A stretch of DNA of 64,000 nucleotides from JAOUFP01 sp963801505 (GCA_963801505.1 CAWDEY010000017.1:80637-144636); one strand, 5' to 3'; shown: positions 41,956 through 51,417, counted from the first letter of the stretch. Numbers and translations are program-made. The notes: generated by a model from the letters alone, not told the origin.

Positions 41956-42662
41956 CTGATGCTCGAAATAACACCATCTGTTTAAGAGACACTGCACTAG
42001 TTAATTTCTACCCTTGAAGTCCACTAAAAGAAGTGGAAGTTTCGATGGGAGGCAAAGACGTTTTCCTGAAATAGTCTTCTCTCACAGGTTTGAAAAATAT
42101 CTTCCTGAAATTTGCATTGACTCAGTATGAGACAGCTTGATATATTAACCTTACTTCGATTTGGAGGTGAGGGATTGAAAGGGGCAATCAGAAGGACTTT
42201 TGGAGATGGATTTGTAATAATTATATTTGCCTTTGCCTCCCGCCTCACACATTTTTTCAACCTCAATAGCGGTTTCACATTACACCGTAATATTTGGAGC
42301 AACGTAATAGACAGAAAGCTTGCTAATGCGCCAAATGGAATATTAGTCACCCCGGAGTATCCAATTAATTCAAATAGTTATAGTAATATCGCTTTTGCTG
42401 GTATTTCAGCAAAAGTGGAAATTTTCGGTGTTATCAAGAGACCACTCAATTACCTGCTATGGCATGTATATTGCTAAACTCGCTAACACCACAAAAAGGC
42501 GTATTAGCGAGTTCACGCGCGCGTGAACTCTATAATCACTGGTTGGTCCAAGCGGCTGCTTTATCGTCCATAACTTTGATACTCCTCAGTATGGGAAAAG
42601 AAGAATTATTGTGGAAGAGCGTTCTTTACTCGGTGTTCTCAAGGGCATGAAAGAGTGAGATA
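41956..42662. other. Region without a supported gene, with strong palindromes
   Basis: Overlapping open frames exist on both strands (42127-42477 plus, 42024-42350 minus), but neither has a recognisable domain. A hairpin CTTTTGCTG/CAGCAAAAG lies at 42392-42415. At 42477-42513 a 10-base stem (AACTCGCTAA/TTAGCGAGTT) overlaps by three bases an 18-base perfect palindrome GTTCACGCGCGCGTGAAC at 42511-42528. Confidence 0.55.
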
Positions 42663-44135
42663 ATGGAGCTTAAGAGAACCATCATGAAAGACCACCAGAA
42701 AAAAGAAGCCGAATTGTCTAAAATGCGCCAACGCAAGATAGCAGAGCTTGAAAGAAAGGCCGCATTACAGGAGAAGATCGGCGAACTAAATGCAAAATTG
42801 GCAGCCATAGTAGAGCACTCAAGCGATGCGATCATCGGGAAGGATCTAAATGGCGTCATAACCAGCTGGAATAAAGGCGCAGAAACAATTTACGGATATA
42901 CGGCTGAGGAAGCAATAGGCCGACCTTTATCAATGCTTGCGCCTGCGGGTAATTCTGACGATATCCCGATGCTTCTTGAGAAAATAAGGCACGGAGAAAG
43001 CCTTGAGAATTATGAAACAATGCGTGAGGGAAAAGACGGCAGGAAGGTCTACGTCTCCCTTTCCATATCTCCAATAATATCCAAAGGAGAAATTATCGGG
43101 GCCTCAACAATCGCGCGTGATATAACGAGGCGAAAGCAGGCGGAGGAACAGATCAGGCTGGCAAAGGAGGAATGGGAACAAACCTTTGATGCCATGCCGG
43201 ATATTGTTGCAGTAATAGACGAACAGCATATTATCAAAAGGGCCAATAGGGCGCTGGCTGACAGGGTCGGGGTTGAGAGGGATGAGCTTATAGGAGGGCG
43301 TTGCTATGAAATGATATGCGGCCTTGAAAAACCACTTGCCAATTGTCCCGGCAAGCGGGCTGTTATGGCCTGCAAAGAGCAGGTTGAAGAGAGATTCCTG
43401 AATAAACTTAATGGATATTTTCTCATAAGCTGCACGCCCGTAACAGCCTGCTATGGAAGCGGCAACTGTTTTGTTGAAGTCTGCAGGGACATTACTAAGC
43501 GCAATCAGGACGAGGAAGCACTGAGGGAGAGTGAAGAAAAATTTCGCTCCCTTGTTGAGACGACGAGCGACTGGATATGGGAAGTCGACGAGAAGGGCAT
43601 CTACACCTATGTCAGTCCAACGGTGAGGAGTATCCTCGGATATGAGCCTGAAGAAGTTATGGGCAAGACCCCCTTTGATCTCATGCCCCGTGAAGAAGCG
43701 GAACGTGTCGCCCGGCAGTTTCAGTCTTTCATTGAGAACAGGGAGCACTTTTCTGCTCTTGAAAATATTAACAGGCACAAAGACGGAAGACTTATTGTTC
43801 TTGAGACAAGCGGGTTGCCTGTCTTTAGCGCAAATGGAATATTTCGTGGATACCGTGGCATAGACCGTGACATTAGTGAACGCAAGCAGGGCGAAATTGA
43901 AAGAGAGAGGCTCTTAGCAGAACTGCAGGAGGCCCTTGCAAATGTAAAGAAACTCAGCGGCATGCTTCCGATCTGTGCCTACTGCAAAAAGATAAGGGAC
44001 GACAAGGGCTATTGGGAGGAAGTGGCATCTTACATAACAAAGCATTCTGAGGCCTTATTCAGTCACGGCATTTGTCCTGATTGCTATGCCAAGGTATCAA
44101 AGGAATTAGAAAATTACAAGAAAGATCCGGATTGA
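42663..44135 (+). CDS. Triple-PAS sensor protein ending in a Cys4 domain, no kinase
   Basis: 490 residues. An N-terminal coiled coil (1-45) is followed by three PAS domains (about 45-165, 170-285 and 295-425), the first and third with PAC-like endings (ARDITRRK, DRDISERK). The middle one is rich in Cys. The C-terminal 60 residues read LPICAYCKKIRDD, then HGICPDC, forming two CxxC pairs like a zinc site seen at the end of many environmental PAS proteins. No histidine kinase, GGDEF, EAL or HTH domain is present, so the output must be through the Cys4 domain or a partner. Confidence 0.85.
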   Translation: MELKRTIMKDHQKKEAELSKMRQRKIAELERKAALQEKIGELNAKLAAIVEHSSDAIIGKDLNGVITSWNKGAETIYGYTAEEAIGRPLSMLAPAGNSDDIPMLLEKIRHGESLENYETMREGKDGRKVYVSLSISPIISKGEIIGASTIARDITRRKQAEEQIRLAKEEWEQTFDAMPDIVAVIDEQHIIKRANRALADRVGVERDELIGGRCYEMICGLEKPLANCPGKRAVMACKEQVEERFLNKLNGYFLISCTPVTACYGSGNCFVEVCRDITKRNQDEEALRESEEKFRSLVETTSDWIWEVDEKGIYTYVSPTVRSILGYEPEEVMGKTPFDLMPREEAERVARQFQSFIENREHFSALENINRHKDGRLIVLETSGLPVFSANGIFRGYRGIDRDISERKQGEIERERLLAELQEALANVKKLSGMLPICAYCKKIRDDKGYWEEVASYITKHSEALFSHGICPDCYAKVSKELENYKKDPD

Positions 44136-44243
44136 GGGGCGTAAGCCCAAACCACCGAAATATCCATAATTCCCACATCTTCAGTGGAGTCATTCGAGAC
44201 ATTGGTTCTTACGGCGCATAACGCTGGGTCCGTGGGCCGTGGC

Positions 44244-45261
44244 GGGGTCAGGCTTTGCTAATTTGCTATTGAAGCAGTTTTCTGATAATCTTCTGACAGT
44301 ATGGCACGTAAACCGAGACTGCATTACATAGGCGCATTGTATCACGTGATGGTGCGAGGCAACGGGGGACAGGATATCTTTGCGGATGATGAGGACAGGA
44401 GCAGGTTTTATCTGCTTTTGCAGGAGGGGGTTGAGAAGTTCGGGCACCGCATACATGCGTTTTGTCTGATGGGCAACCACGTGCATCTGGCTGTACAAGT
44501 TGGAGAGAAGCCGTTGTCCCGGATAATGCAACACCTCTGCTTTCGCTATACCCAATGGGTCAACCACAGACAAAAGAGGGTCGGGCATTTATTTCAGGGC
44601 CGATACAAGGCGATAGTTGTAGATGCGGACGCATATCTGGCGGAACTGGTGCGATATATACATCTGAATCCCGTAAGGGCGAAGCTTGTAAAGGACCCAG
44701 AAAAATATCGCTGGAGCGGACACAGGACATATATGGGTCAGGAACCCCTGCTCTGGCTGACAACTGAGTGGGTGTTGTCGCAATTTGGTCGGAGATTGAA
44801 GAACTCAAGGGCACGGTATGGTGAGTTCGTGCACTTAGGGATAAAAGAGGGGCACAGGCAGGAGTTTCATGAGGGGACAAGCGGGGGGAGACTGCTTGGA
44901 GACGACAGCTTTGTGGAAAGGGCATATGAGAAATCAGAGCAGTGCGAAGAGAAATCAGAAACGCTGGATGAAATAATTGAGAGGGTCGGCAAGGAGTATG
45001 GTCTGAGCGAAGCAGAGATGTCGGCACCAGGAAGGCAGCGGGACCGAGCAGAGGCACGTGCGATGATTGCATGTCTGGTACGTGAAGCGCCCGGATTGTC
45101 ACTGACTGAATTGGGCAGACGTATGAAACGTGATGTGAGCACATTGAGCCTTGCAGCTGACAGGATACTGCGCAGATCAAATTATCAGAACAAGGGTGTA
45201 GGATCGGGAAGTCGGCTTTGATAGAAGGCACTACAATATCAAATTACAAAAGCCTGACCCC
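44244..45261 (+). mobile_element. TnpA_REP-type transposable element with terminal inverted repeats
   Basis: The transposase gene is bounded by about 22-base inverted repeats. The left end begins GGGGTCAGGCTTTGC at 44244 and the right end finishes AAAGCCTGACCCC at 45261, with about two mismatches between arms. Total length 1,018 bases. No obvious target duplication. It lies between the PAS gene and two cassette-like genes. Confidence 0.8.
44301..45221 (+). CDS. REP-associated tyrosine transposase (Y1_Tnp / RAYT)
   Basis: 306 residues. The HUH single-strand nuclease domain starts with the family opening RKPRLHYIGALYHVMVRGN, has the metal-binding CLMGNHVHLAV motif near residue 60, and the catalytic Tyr in LVRYIHLNPVRA. 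The C-terminal 80 residues form a DnaA-like helix-turn-helix found in the long branch of this family. It moves single-stranded DNA bounded by palindromic ends, here the element at 44244-45261. It may also have spread the REP-like palindromes nearby, though their sequences differ from these ends. Confidence 0.93.
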   Translation: MARKPRLHYIGALYHVMVRGNGGQDIFADDEDRSRFYLLLQEGVEKFGHRIHAFCLMGNHVHLAVQVGEKPLSRIMQHLCFRYTQWVNHRQKRVGHLFQGRYKAIVVDADAYLAELVRYIHLNPVRAKLVKDPEKYRWSGHRTYMGQEPLLWLTTEWVLSQFGRRLKNSRARYGEFVHLGIKEGHRQEFHEGTSGGRLLGDDSFVERAYEKSEQCEEKSETLDEIIERVGKEYGLSEAEMSAPGRQRDRAEARAMIACLVREAPGLSLTELGRRMKRDVSTLSLAADRILRRSNYQNKGVGSGSRL

Positions 45262-45297
45262 ACCCCACCACCACATACTGGCATGAGAGGGTTATCT

Positions 45298-45783
45298 ATG
45301 GATTCGTGGAGATTTGAAAGCAATCCCAGCAAACAGACTGCGCTTTCGCTGGCTTGCATTGCGGTTGGCATAATCCTGGTAATTGGTTTCCGTCATTTCG
45401 ACGGTTCGAGCATGACAAACAGTCTGGCGGGATTTCTGTGCGGTCTCATCCTGCTGCTCATCGGCGTCTCCGCATTTCTGGTGAGTGGAAAACAAACTAT
45501 TGTCGTCGACCCCCAGATGCGTCGCATTGTTGTGGAAGATAAAAACAAGTTCGGGATAAAGAGAAAATTGATCCGATTCAGTGAAATTACCGACACCAGT
45601 ATTGGTTATTTTGGAAAAAGATCCAACTTCGTCAACTTCTATTACATAATTCTCAAACTCAAAAGTGGAGAGAAATATCCGCTATTTTCACCGGGACGTT
45701 TCCATGATGGCGGTTCGGATAGGTCAGTTATGGAAAGTCGGAGACAGCGTCTTGAAAATTGTATTAAACAGACTACCGATTAA
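45298..45783 (+). CDS. Small membrane protein, PH-like, cassette-type
   Basis: 161 residues. Two membrane helices (ALSLACIAVGIILVIGF and SLAGFLCGLILLLIGVSAFLV) are followed by a soluble, beta-rich tail (IVVDPQMRRIVVEDKN, YYIILKLKSGEKY) like bacterial PH or YcxB domains. The ATG at 45298 with GAGAGGG upstream is preferred. The gene stands alone and is followed 7 bases later by an attC-like palindrome, as in integron cassettes. Function unknown. Confidence 0.7.
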   Translation: MDSWRFESNPSKQTALSLACIAVGIILVIGFRHFDGSSMTNSLAGFLCGLILLLIGVSAFLVSGKQTIVVDPQMRRIVVEDKNKFGIKRKLIRFSEITDTSIGYFGKRSNFVNFYYIILKLKSGEKYPLFSPGRFHDGGSDRSVMESRRQRLENCIKQTTD

Positions 45784-45789
45784 ACGCAT

Positions 45790-45852
45790 GTCTAACCCTG
45801 TGCTCAAACGGGACTGCGCAAAAGCGCGCAGCCCCTTAGCTCCTCGTTGGCC
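45790..45852 (+). other. attC-like recombination site
   Basis: Begins with GTCTAAC (fits the R-Y3-A-A-C core) directly after the upstream stop and ends with GTTGGCC. The inner part folds into a stem CTGCGC/GCGCAG extended by GGG/CCC with an extra A, as in attC hairpins with extrahelical bases. It is 63 bases long, within the attC range. The right core deviates from GTTRRRY at one base and no integrase gene is in the window, so this is a candidate only. Confidence 0.45.
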
Positions 45853-45870
45853 TTAGAACAACCAACTACC

Positions 45871-46683
45871 ATGGAACCCATTTCTCAAACAACCAAACCA
45901 GCCGTAAGCCGCGGCCGCTGGAAGCTTCATTTGCTTCTCATCACCGCATATATTCTGGTGATTGGGTTATTGGGATTAGGACGCAGGGGAACTGACGCGG
46001 CCATGCTTTCCCGGAGCACCGTCGGGCTGCTTCGGGTTTGTGCGCTGGAACTGCTGGTCTTTGGATCGGTTTTCGGTCTGGCGTGGCTCGCATCGCGTGC
46101 CACGCGCGATGATTTACTGCTTCGGTGGCAGGGCAAAATCAGGCCAGTTCTCCTGGGTGCCGGCTATTCAGTCGCCATACGCTTGGCCCTGGTATTATTG
46201 CTTAGCGTGATGTCAATAGGGCTGGTTGCCAGTCATATAATGACACCGGACTCGTTGCAAGACTTCTTCTCCGCCAACCGTCCGGGCGTGGAAACGATTA
46301 TTGACGTAGCGGCAATGCGCAATGATCCGGTGTATTTTTGGTTAACACTGACGGTCGTGAGTTTTGTCGTGGGGGGATTGCGGGAAGAACTTTGGCGCTC
46401 CGCATTTCTCGCTGGAATGAGAGCGCTCTGGCCGCAACATTTTGGCCCGCGCGCCGGTCAGGTATCGGCCGTCATCATCTGCTCAATTATTTTCGGACTC
46501 GGTCATTTGGCCATGGGGCCGCTGGCGGCCTGCTTCGCCGGATTAATTGGTGTGGGTTTGGGACTGATCATGATTTTTCACGGCTCAATCTGGCCGGCGG
46601 TCATTGCTCACGGCTTGTTCGACGCAACTTCCATGGCAATGATTCCGTGGGTGATGGCCCACATTACCAGGATTCCACAGTGA
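45871..46683 (+). CDS. CPBP family intramembrane metalloprotease
   Basis: 270 residues with about seven or eight membrane helices. The family motifs are present: GGLREELWRSAFL (Glu-Glu, motif 1), GLGHLAMG (motif 2 His) and AHGLFDATS (motif 3 His). Relatives cleave membrane proteins or act in bacteriocin immunity and prenyl-peptide processing. The ATG at 45871 lies 18 bases after the attC-like site; a TTG at 45847 would start inside it. Stand-alone gene, base use (GC-rich codons, many CGC/GCG) unlike the plus-strand neighbours, consistent with a mobile cassette. Confidence 0.85.
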   Translation: MEPISQTTKPAVSRGRWKLHLLLITAYILVIGLLGLGRRGTDAAMLSRSTVGLLRVCALELLVFGSVFGLAWLASRATRDDLLLRWQGKIRPVLLGAGYSVAIRLALVLLLSVMSIGLVASHIMTPDSLQDFFSANRPGVETIIDVAAMRNDPVYFWLTLTVVSFVVGGLREELWRSAFLAGMRALWPQHFGPRAGQVSAVIICSIIFGLGHLAMGPLAACFAGLIGVGLGLIMIFHGSIWPAVIAHGLFDATSMAMIPWVMAHITRIPQ

Positions 46684-46741
46684 GACATCCCTGTGCGGGC
46701 CATCATTTGCCTCCGGTTTTTTATTAATAATTCTTTCTCTA

Positions 46742-46978
46742 TCAGAGGGCGTCCCTTGCTTTCAGCTCTTTTTCTATCACCTCTATCTGTTCCTTATACT
46801 TCCCGCACTCTTCCTCGAATTCGGTCTGCATGTTATGGGCCATTTCAGCTCCTATATGGACCGTGGTCTTTTGGAAGGTAAAGGAATGCATGTCCTCGAA
46901 ATCGCAGAGGTTGTCTTTGAGCCGTTGAAGTTCGGCCTTCAACTCTTCTATAGTCATATCGTCAGGCTTTTTGTCCAT
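46742..46978 (-). CDS. Small coiled-coil hypothetical protein
   Basis: 78 charged residues, starting from an ATG with AGGGAGA upstream. Two long helices with heptad-like patterns (MTIEELKAELQRLKDNL and CGKYKEQIEVIEKELKA) suggest an antiparallel coiled coil or oligomer. One Cys in each helix region. No known family recognised. It sits alone between convergent and divergent neighbours. Confidence 0.6.
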   Translation of the reverse strand: MDKKPDDMTIEELKAELQRLKDNLCDFEDMHSFTFQKTTVHIGAEMAHNMQTEFEEECGKYKEQIEVIEKELKARDAL

Positions 46979-47133
46979 TCCATCTCCCTGTTGTGTCGAA
47001 ATGTTTTCTTTATTATAAGCATTTCATCTCCAAACTTCTCCGGTTTTTTCTTCTCTGACCCGGGTGCATTTTTTTCTTTGATAATTCAGGCAAGGCATTA
47101 TAATAGACTTATGGCAGAAGGACCTGACATGAA

Positions 47134-47766
47134 ATGAAAATACAGGCTTGCGGGATGATAAGATACCTGCTCTTTACAGGCCTCGCCTTTTTATTGCTGT
47201 TTGAGGTTTCTGCCGGTCAGGAATACCTGGACGTAACTAAAGACACACCCCTGAAATTTCCCGGGGATTATTATTACCAGCCGGACTACCGTCTCCAGTG
47301 GTGGTATTTCACCGGCCACCTGTTTGATGAGGGGGGGCGTGAATTCGGGTATGAGCTGACTTTCTTTGTCCTGGGGGTCCAGAAACGGGAGTTCAAGTCC
47401 AGGTTCGGAGTGAGAGATATTTATGTCTCTCATTTTGCTGTCACGGACCTTCAACAGAAGAAATATATCTTTTCCGAGAGGTCTGACTCCGGGGCCTATG
47501 ACTTCGCAGGGGCAAAGGAGAGCCGGCTCAGGGTCTGGGTCAACGGCAATGAAATGCAGGGGACCACAAAAAAGATACACCTGGTCGCCTCCGGCGAGGG
47601 GCTGGAGCTTGACCTTGATCTGTCAGCTTTGAAGCCTGAGGCCCTGAACGGAGAAAAGGGGTATTCCCGTAAGTCCGAAGAGTCTCCTTTGATAGCCTCG
47701 CATGTATTTTTCGCTTACCGACCTGGCTACGGAGGGGACACTAAAGACAGGGGGGCAGGGTCATAA
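47134..47766 (+). CDS. AttH/CrtC-like lipocalin-domain protein, N-terminal part
   Basis: Signal peptide (YLLFTGLAFLLLFEVSAG), then the first lipocalin-like barrel with KFPGDYYYQPDYRLQWWYFT and GYELTFFVLGVQ, the signature of the AttH / carotenoid-hydratase-like superfamily. In AttEFGH systems this is the extracytoplasmic partner of an ABC transporter, whose ATPase and permease genes follow here. The frame breaks twice near 47710 and 47765; removing one base at each restores a single protein of about 358 residues with the next fragment. Confidence 0.75.
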   Translation: MKIQACGMIRYLLFTGLAFLLLFEVSAGQEYLDVTKDTPLKFPGDYYYQPDYRLQWWYFTGHLFDEGGREFGYELTFFVLGVQKREFKSRFGVRDIYVSHFAVTDLQQKKYIFSERSDSGAYDFAGAKESRLRVWVNGNEMQGTTKKIHLVASGEGLELDLDLSALKPEALNGEKGYSRKSEESPLIASHVFFAYRPGYGGDTKDRGAGS

Positions 47767-47768
47767 AG

Positions 47769-48209
47769 GTGAAGGGAAAGAGCTGGTTTGACAGGGAGAT
47801 ATCTTCAGGCAGGACAGGGCATAGGCTGAAGGGCTGGGACTGGTTCGGGATACAGCTTGACGATGGCCGTGAGATAATGCTTTATAACCTGAGGAATGCC
47901 GACGGCACAGTGGACCAATATTCCTCAGGCACACTGGTCTTCAGGGACGGAACTACCCGGCATCTTACAATTAACGACTTCAGGATCAAAGTCCTCCGCT
48001 ATTACACATCCGCAAAGACCGGGGCCCGGTACCCTGCCGAGTGGGAGATCAGTCTCCCGGGGGAGAAGCTTGGCCTGAGGGTCACCCCCTTGCTTGAAGA
48101 CCAGGAATTCATAGCGACCTATTCGACCGGAAATTATTACTGGGAAGGGAGTTGCAGCGTCAGAGGCTCTGCAACCGGAAGGGCGTATGCAGAGATGACG
48201 GGTTACTGA
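47769..48209 (+). CDS. AttH/CrtC-like lipocalin-domain protein, C-terminal part
   Basis: Continues the same protein: GKSWFDREIS, GWDWFGIQLDDGREIMLY and the second barrel ending GRAYAEMTGY are the conserved C-terminal half of the family. The stop overlaps the ATG of the ABC ATPase as TGATG, so the three genes form one operon. Confidence 0.75.
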   Translation: MKGKSWFDREISSGRTGHRLKGWDWFGIQLDDGREIMLYNLRNADGTVDQYSSGTLVFRDGTTRHLTINDFRIKVLRYYTSAKTGARYPAEWEISLPGEKLGLRVTPLLEDQEFIATYSTGNYYWEGSCSVRGSATGRAYAEMTGY

Positions 48210-48863
48210 TGCTACCGATGATACGGCTTGAGGGAGTTGAGAAATATTACGGTGAGACCCGGGTGCTCAAGGGCATAACCATGGATGTCGGCAGGGGGGA
48301 GTTCCTTGCAATAACCGGCAGTTCAGGTTCGGGAAAGTCTACGCTGCTTAATCTCATAGGCGGAATGGACAGGCCGGACAAAGGCAGCATCGTTGTAGGG
48401 GAGGGCGAGATATCTTCATTCAATGATGAAAAGCTGACCCTCTACAGGAGAAAAAAAGTAGGGTTCGTGTTCCAGTTTTTCAACCTGCTTCCAAATATAA
48501 ATGTCCTCGAAAACGTAAGGATACCGCTTCTTCTAAACAACATTGGAAATAGCGGGACAGCATATCAATATCTGGAGAGGGTAGGGCTTAAGGGCAGGGA
48601 AATGAGCTATCCCTACCAGCTCTCCGGAGGGGAACAGCAGCGTGTCTCGATCGCCCGGGCGCTCGTCCACGATCCTGGCATCATCCTGGCCGATGAACCA
48701 ACGGGCAGTCTCGACAGCAAGACAGGGGCCTCTATCATGGAACTCCTTTACGCAGATCGCGTCTGAAAATAAAAAAACCATTGTCCTTGTCACCCATGAG
48801 GAATATGTTGCCAGGCACGCAGACAGGACGATCAGGATCAAAGACGGAGTGGTTTTTTTGTGA
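48209..48863 (+). CDS. ABC transporter ATPase (AttE / LolD-MacB type), frameshifted near the 3' end
   Basis: ATPase of a MacB/LolD-type exporter. It has Walker A GSSGSGKST, Q-loop VFQFFNLLPNINV, signature LSGGEQQRVSIARAL and Walker B GIILADEPTGSLDS. The frame from 48209 stops at 48766 after IMELL; removing one T from the TTT at about 48751 gives IMELLTQIASENKKTIVLVT with the H-loop His in THEEYVA and an end at 48863, where GTGA overlaps the permease start. Total about 218 residues, normal length. It would energise the permease encoded next. Confidence 0.87.
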
Positions 48864-50779
48864 CGTTTCTGCAGCTTCTTAAACTTATGATGCTGAAAAA
48901 TATCAGGGCTGACCGTTTTCTTACCGTGTTGTCCATAATCGGCGTTGCCCTTGGAATAGGACTATTTAGCGGAGTGAAGGCAGCCTCGGACAGGGCCGCG
49001 TTGTCTTTTGAATCAGATATCAGCGGCATGAATCCCTATGCCAACTATGAGGTCGTTGACACATCAGGACTGGATTTTCATGAAGAAATATATAAGACGG
49101 TCAGGGGCATCAACGACGACAGCTTTCCTGTAATCGATGTTAAGGGTTATCTGCCTGAAACTAAAGAGACGGCTGATATCAGGGGTGTAGATACAGTCAG
49201 GGTAGCCAGGTTCCTTAAACTGGCAGCAAGTGAGAAGGCCGATTTCAGGAGATACTTCACGGAGATCAGCGGTGTTGCTGTAACCAGTGAGTTTGCCGTC
49301 CGGCATGCACTTAAAAAGGGCGACAGATTTAGGGCATTAGTATACGACAGGGAATTCATGCTGACGGTTGTGGATATTGAGGACATGCCGCTTATGCCGG
49401 TCAATACCATGTTTATGGACCTTGGCAATTTCCAGGATTATTTCGGCAGGGCCGGATATCTTTCGAAGATCGACGTGGCAGCAGATGACAGTTCAGCTGC
49501 AGAGATACAAAAAAGGCTTCCGTCCTCACTCACAATTGAAAATAAAGGGCAGGTCATAAAGGCACAGAAGTCGCTCATAAGGGCCTTCCGGTACAATCTC
49601 CAGTTTGTAAGCCTCATATCCATACTGGTAGGGGTGTTCCTTCTGTACAATACTATCTTTATCTCGGTGGTCAAGAGGCGGACGGAAATAGGTATTCTCA
49701 GGGCCCTGGGCATCGGGCGACATACCGTTGTGCTACTGTTTATCATACAGGGGCTCTTCCTGGGTCTGATCGGTTCTATCTTGGGTATTCTCTGCGGCCA
49801 GGTCGTGGCCTGGTTTTCTGTTGCAGCAATTGCAAAGACCATATCTACAATGTATGCCACAATCTCCATATCCAACTATGCCCTTTCCAGCGCCGACATC
49901 CTGATGTCCCTTGGTCTGGGTCTGCTTGTCTCGCTCCTGGCCTCGGCCGTCCCTGCCTTTGAAGCCGCAGGCACAAGGCCCAATGAGAGCGTCAGGGAAG
50001 GTACCTTTGAGGGTATGCGTCGCGGCAGCGCTATCAATAAGCAGGGTAATAATCGGGGTAATTATCGGAGTTATTACAAAGTGACCGGCATATTTCTGGT
50101 CGTCTCAGGATGCGTACTTTCCTATATCGATTACAGGGCCATGCCTTTTGAGTTTCCGTTTCTGGCCTATGCCGGGATCCTTGCCATTATACTGGGTTTT
50201 ACGGTCCTCTCCCCTTCATATCTTTCATTCCTGCTGCGCATCTTTAAAAGGCCGCTTGAAAAAATGTTTGGTACGTCCGGTGTCATAACCGCGGGGGACA
50301 TGGAAGGGAGCACCCTTCGTTTGTCAGTGGCCCTTATGAGTGTTGCTATCAGCAGCGCCCTGATCATCTCCCTGTTTATCCTCATCTTTTCCTTCAGGGG
50401 GTCTTTGAAAACATGGATAAGTAAGAACATCTCGGCCGACGTCTATGTCAAACCATCGTCTTGCACCTCGAACTTCTGCTATTTCCCTCTTTCTGAGGAC
50501 CTCGTCAGGACTGTGGAGGAGGCGCCAGGGGTTTCCTTTGTCGACAGGTTCAGGACCCTTCAGATCGATTTCAGGGGAAGGAAGATTGTTGCCGGGTTTG
50601 GAGACAGGGCTGCCTTGCACGCGCGTCAGCACAAAACAAAGGGCAGCAGTGTCTCAGTATCTGATAATCTCACTGACAGGGAGATAGGGGTTTCAAGCTA
50701 CCTTGCCGTTAAATACGGGCTGAAGAGGGGGAGCAGGTGGAAATCAGGACCCCTGCGGGCATGGCAAAGTTCACCATAG
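48860..50779 (+). CDS. FtsX-like ABC transporter permease (AttFG fusion), N-terminal part
   Basis: Large MacB/FtsX permease. The N-terminal helix (TVLSIIGVALGIGLFSGV) is followed by a periplasmic domain, an FtsX core of three helices (VSLISILVGVFLLYNTIFI, HTVVLLFIIQGLFLGLIGS, ILMSLGLGLLVSLLASAVP), then a fourth and fifth helix pair and a second periplasmic domain. The GTG start overlaps the ATPase stop. The frame breaks near 50735, where adding one G to a G5 run joins it to the next fragment, giving about 853 residues with two FtsX domains. Confidence 0.85.
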   Translation: MTFLQLLKLMMLKNIRADRFLTVLSIIGVALGIGLFSGVKAASDRAALSFESDISGMNPYANYEVVDTSGLDFHEEIYKTVRGINDDSFPVIDVKGYLPETKETADIRGVDTVRVARFLKLAASEKADFRRYFTEISGVAVTSEFAVRHALKKGDRFRALVYDREFMLTVVDIEDMPLMPVNTMFMDLGNFQDYFGRAGYLSKIDVAADDSSAAEIQKRLPSSLTIENKGQVIKAQKSLIRAFRYNLQFVSLISILVGVFLLYNTIFISVVKRRTEIGILRALGIGRHTVVLLFIIQGLFLGLIGSILGILCGQVVAWFSVAAIAKTISTMYATISISNYALSSADILMSLGLGLLVSLLASAVPAFEAAGTRPNESVREGTFEGMRRGSAINKQGNNRGNYRSYYKVTGIFLVVSGCVLSYIDYRAMPFEFPFLAYAGILAIILGFTVLSPSYLSFLLRIFKRPLEKMFGTSGVITAGDMEGSTLRLSVALMSVAISSALIISLFILIFSFRGSLKTWISKNISADVYVKPSSCTSNFCYFPLSEDLVRTVEEAPGVSFVDRFRTLQIDFRGRKIVAGFGDRAALHARQHKTKGSSVSVSDNLTDREIGVSSYLAVKYGLKRGSRWKSGPLRAWQSSP

Positions 50780-51417
50780 GGGACATCTTCAGCAGCTATT
50801 CAACCGCCTCAGGCTTCCTCTACCTTGACAGGAAGTGGCTGCGGAAATACTGGGGTATTGATGATGCCACACAACTGGGCATTTATCTCGATAAAGGCAC
50901 AGATCCAGGGGAGTTTATCAAAGGGCTAAGGCAAAAACTGCTGTCGCGATATGCAGTTGAAATAATGGACAACACTGAGTTGAGAAAGCAGGTCTTGGCC
51001 ATCTTCGACCGGACGTTCGCTATTACCTATGCCATTGAACTGATCTCGGTCCTGGTGTCGCTGCTGGGGGTGGTCAATATCCTGATGGCGCTTGTGCTTG
51101 AGAGGAAGAGGGAGATCAGCATCCTAAGGTATCTGGGTGCCGGATGGGGACAGCTGAGGGGCATGCTCGTCCTTTCCGCCGCTATCCTGGGCATCGCCGG
51201 AATAATCCTGGGCGCGGTCATCGGGCTGGCCATGAGTATCATATTCATCCAGGTGATAAACCGTATTTCCTTTGGATGGGAGATACAGTTTAGTTTGCCG
51301 GTTCTTTATCTTTCTGTGACAGCAGCAGGACTATTTCTGACAACCCTTATTGCGGGATTGATACCCATGCACATTGTCAGGAAGATAGACCCAAAAAGGT
51401 TTATCAGTTTTGAATAA
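50737..51417 (+). CDS. FtsX-like ABC transporter permease (AttFG fusion), C-terminal part
   Basis: Second FtsX core of the same permease: a periplasmic end with AKFTIGDIFSSYSTASGF, helices AIELISVLVSLLGVVNILMAL, MLVLSAAILGIAGIILGAVIG and LYLSVTAAGLFLTTLIAGLIP, and the conserved ERKREISILRYLGA loop. It ends PMHIVRKIDPKRFISFE. The product probably moves a lipid or lipoprotein cargo together with AttE and AttH. Confidence 0.85.
   Translation: MEIRTPAGMAKFTIGDIFSSYSTASGFLYLDRKWLRKYWGIDDATQLGIYLDKGTDPGEFIKGLRQKLLSRYAVEIMDNTELRKQVLAIFDRTFAITYAIELISVLVSLLGVVNILMALVLERKREISILRYLGAGWGQLRGMLVLSAAILGIAGIILGAVIGLAMSIIFIQVINRISFGWEIQFSLPVLYLSVTAAGLFLTTLIAGLIPMHIVRKIDPKRFISFE

Noticed and set aside
42024..42477. 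Overlapping open frames on both strands in the repeat-rich gap
   Set aside because: No recognisable domain, no good ribosome binding site, and compositionally like the surrounding non-coding DNA.
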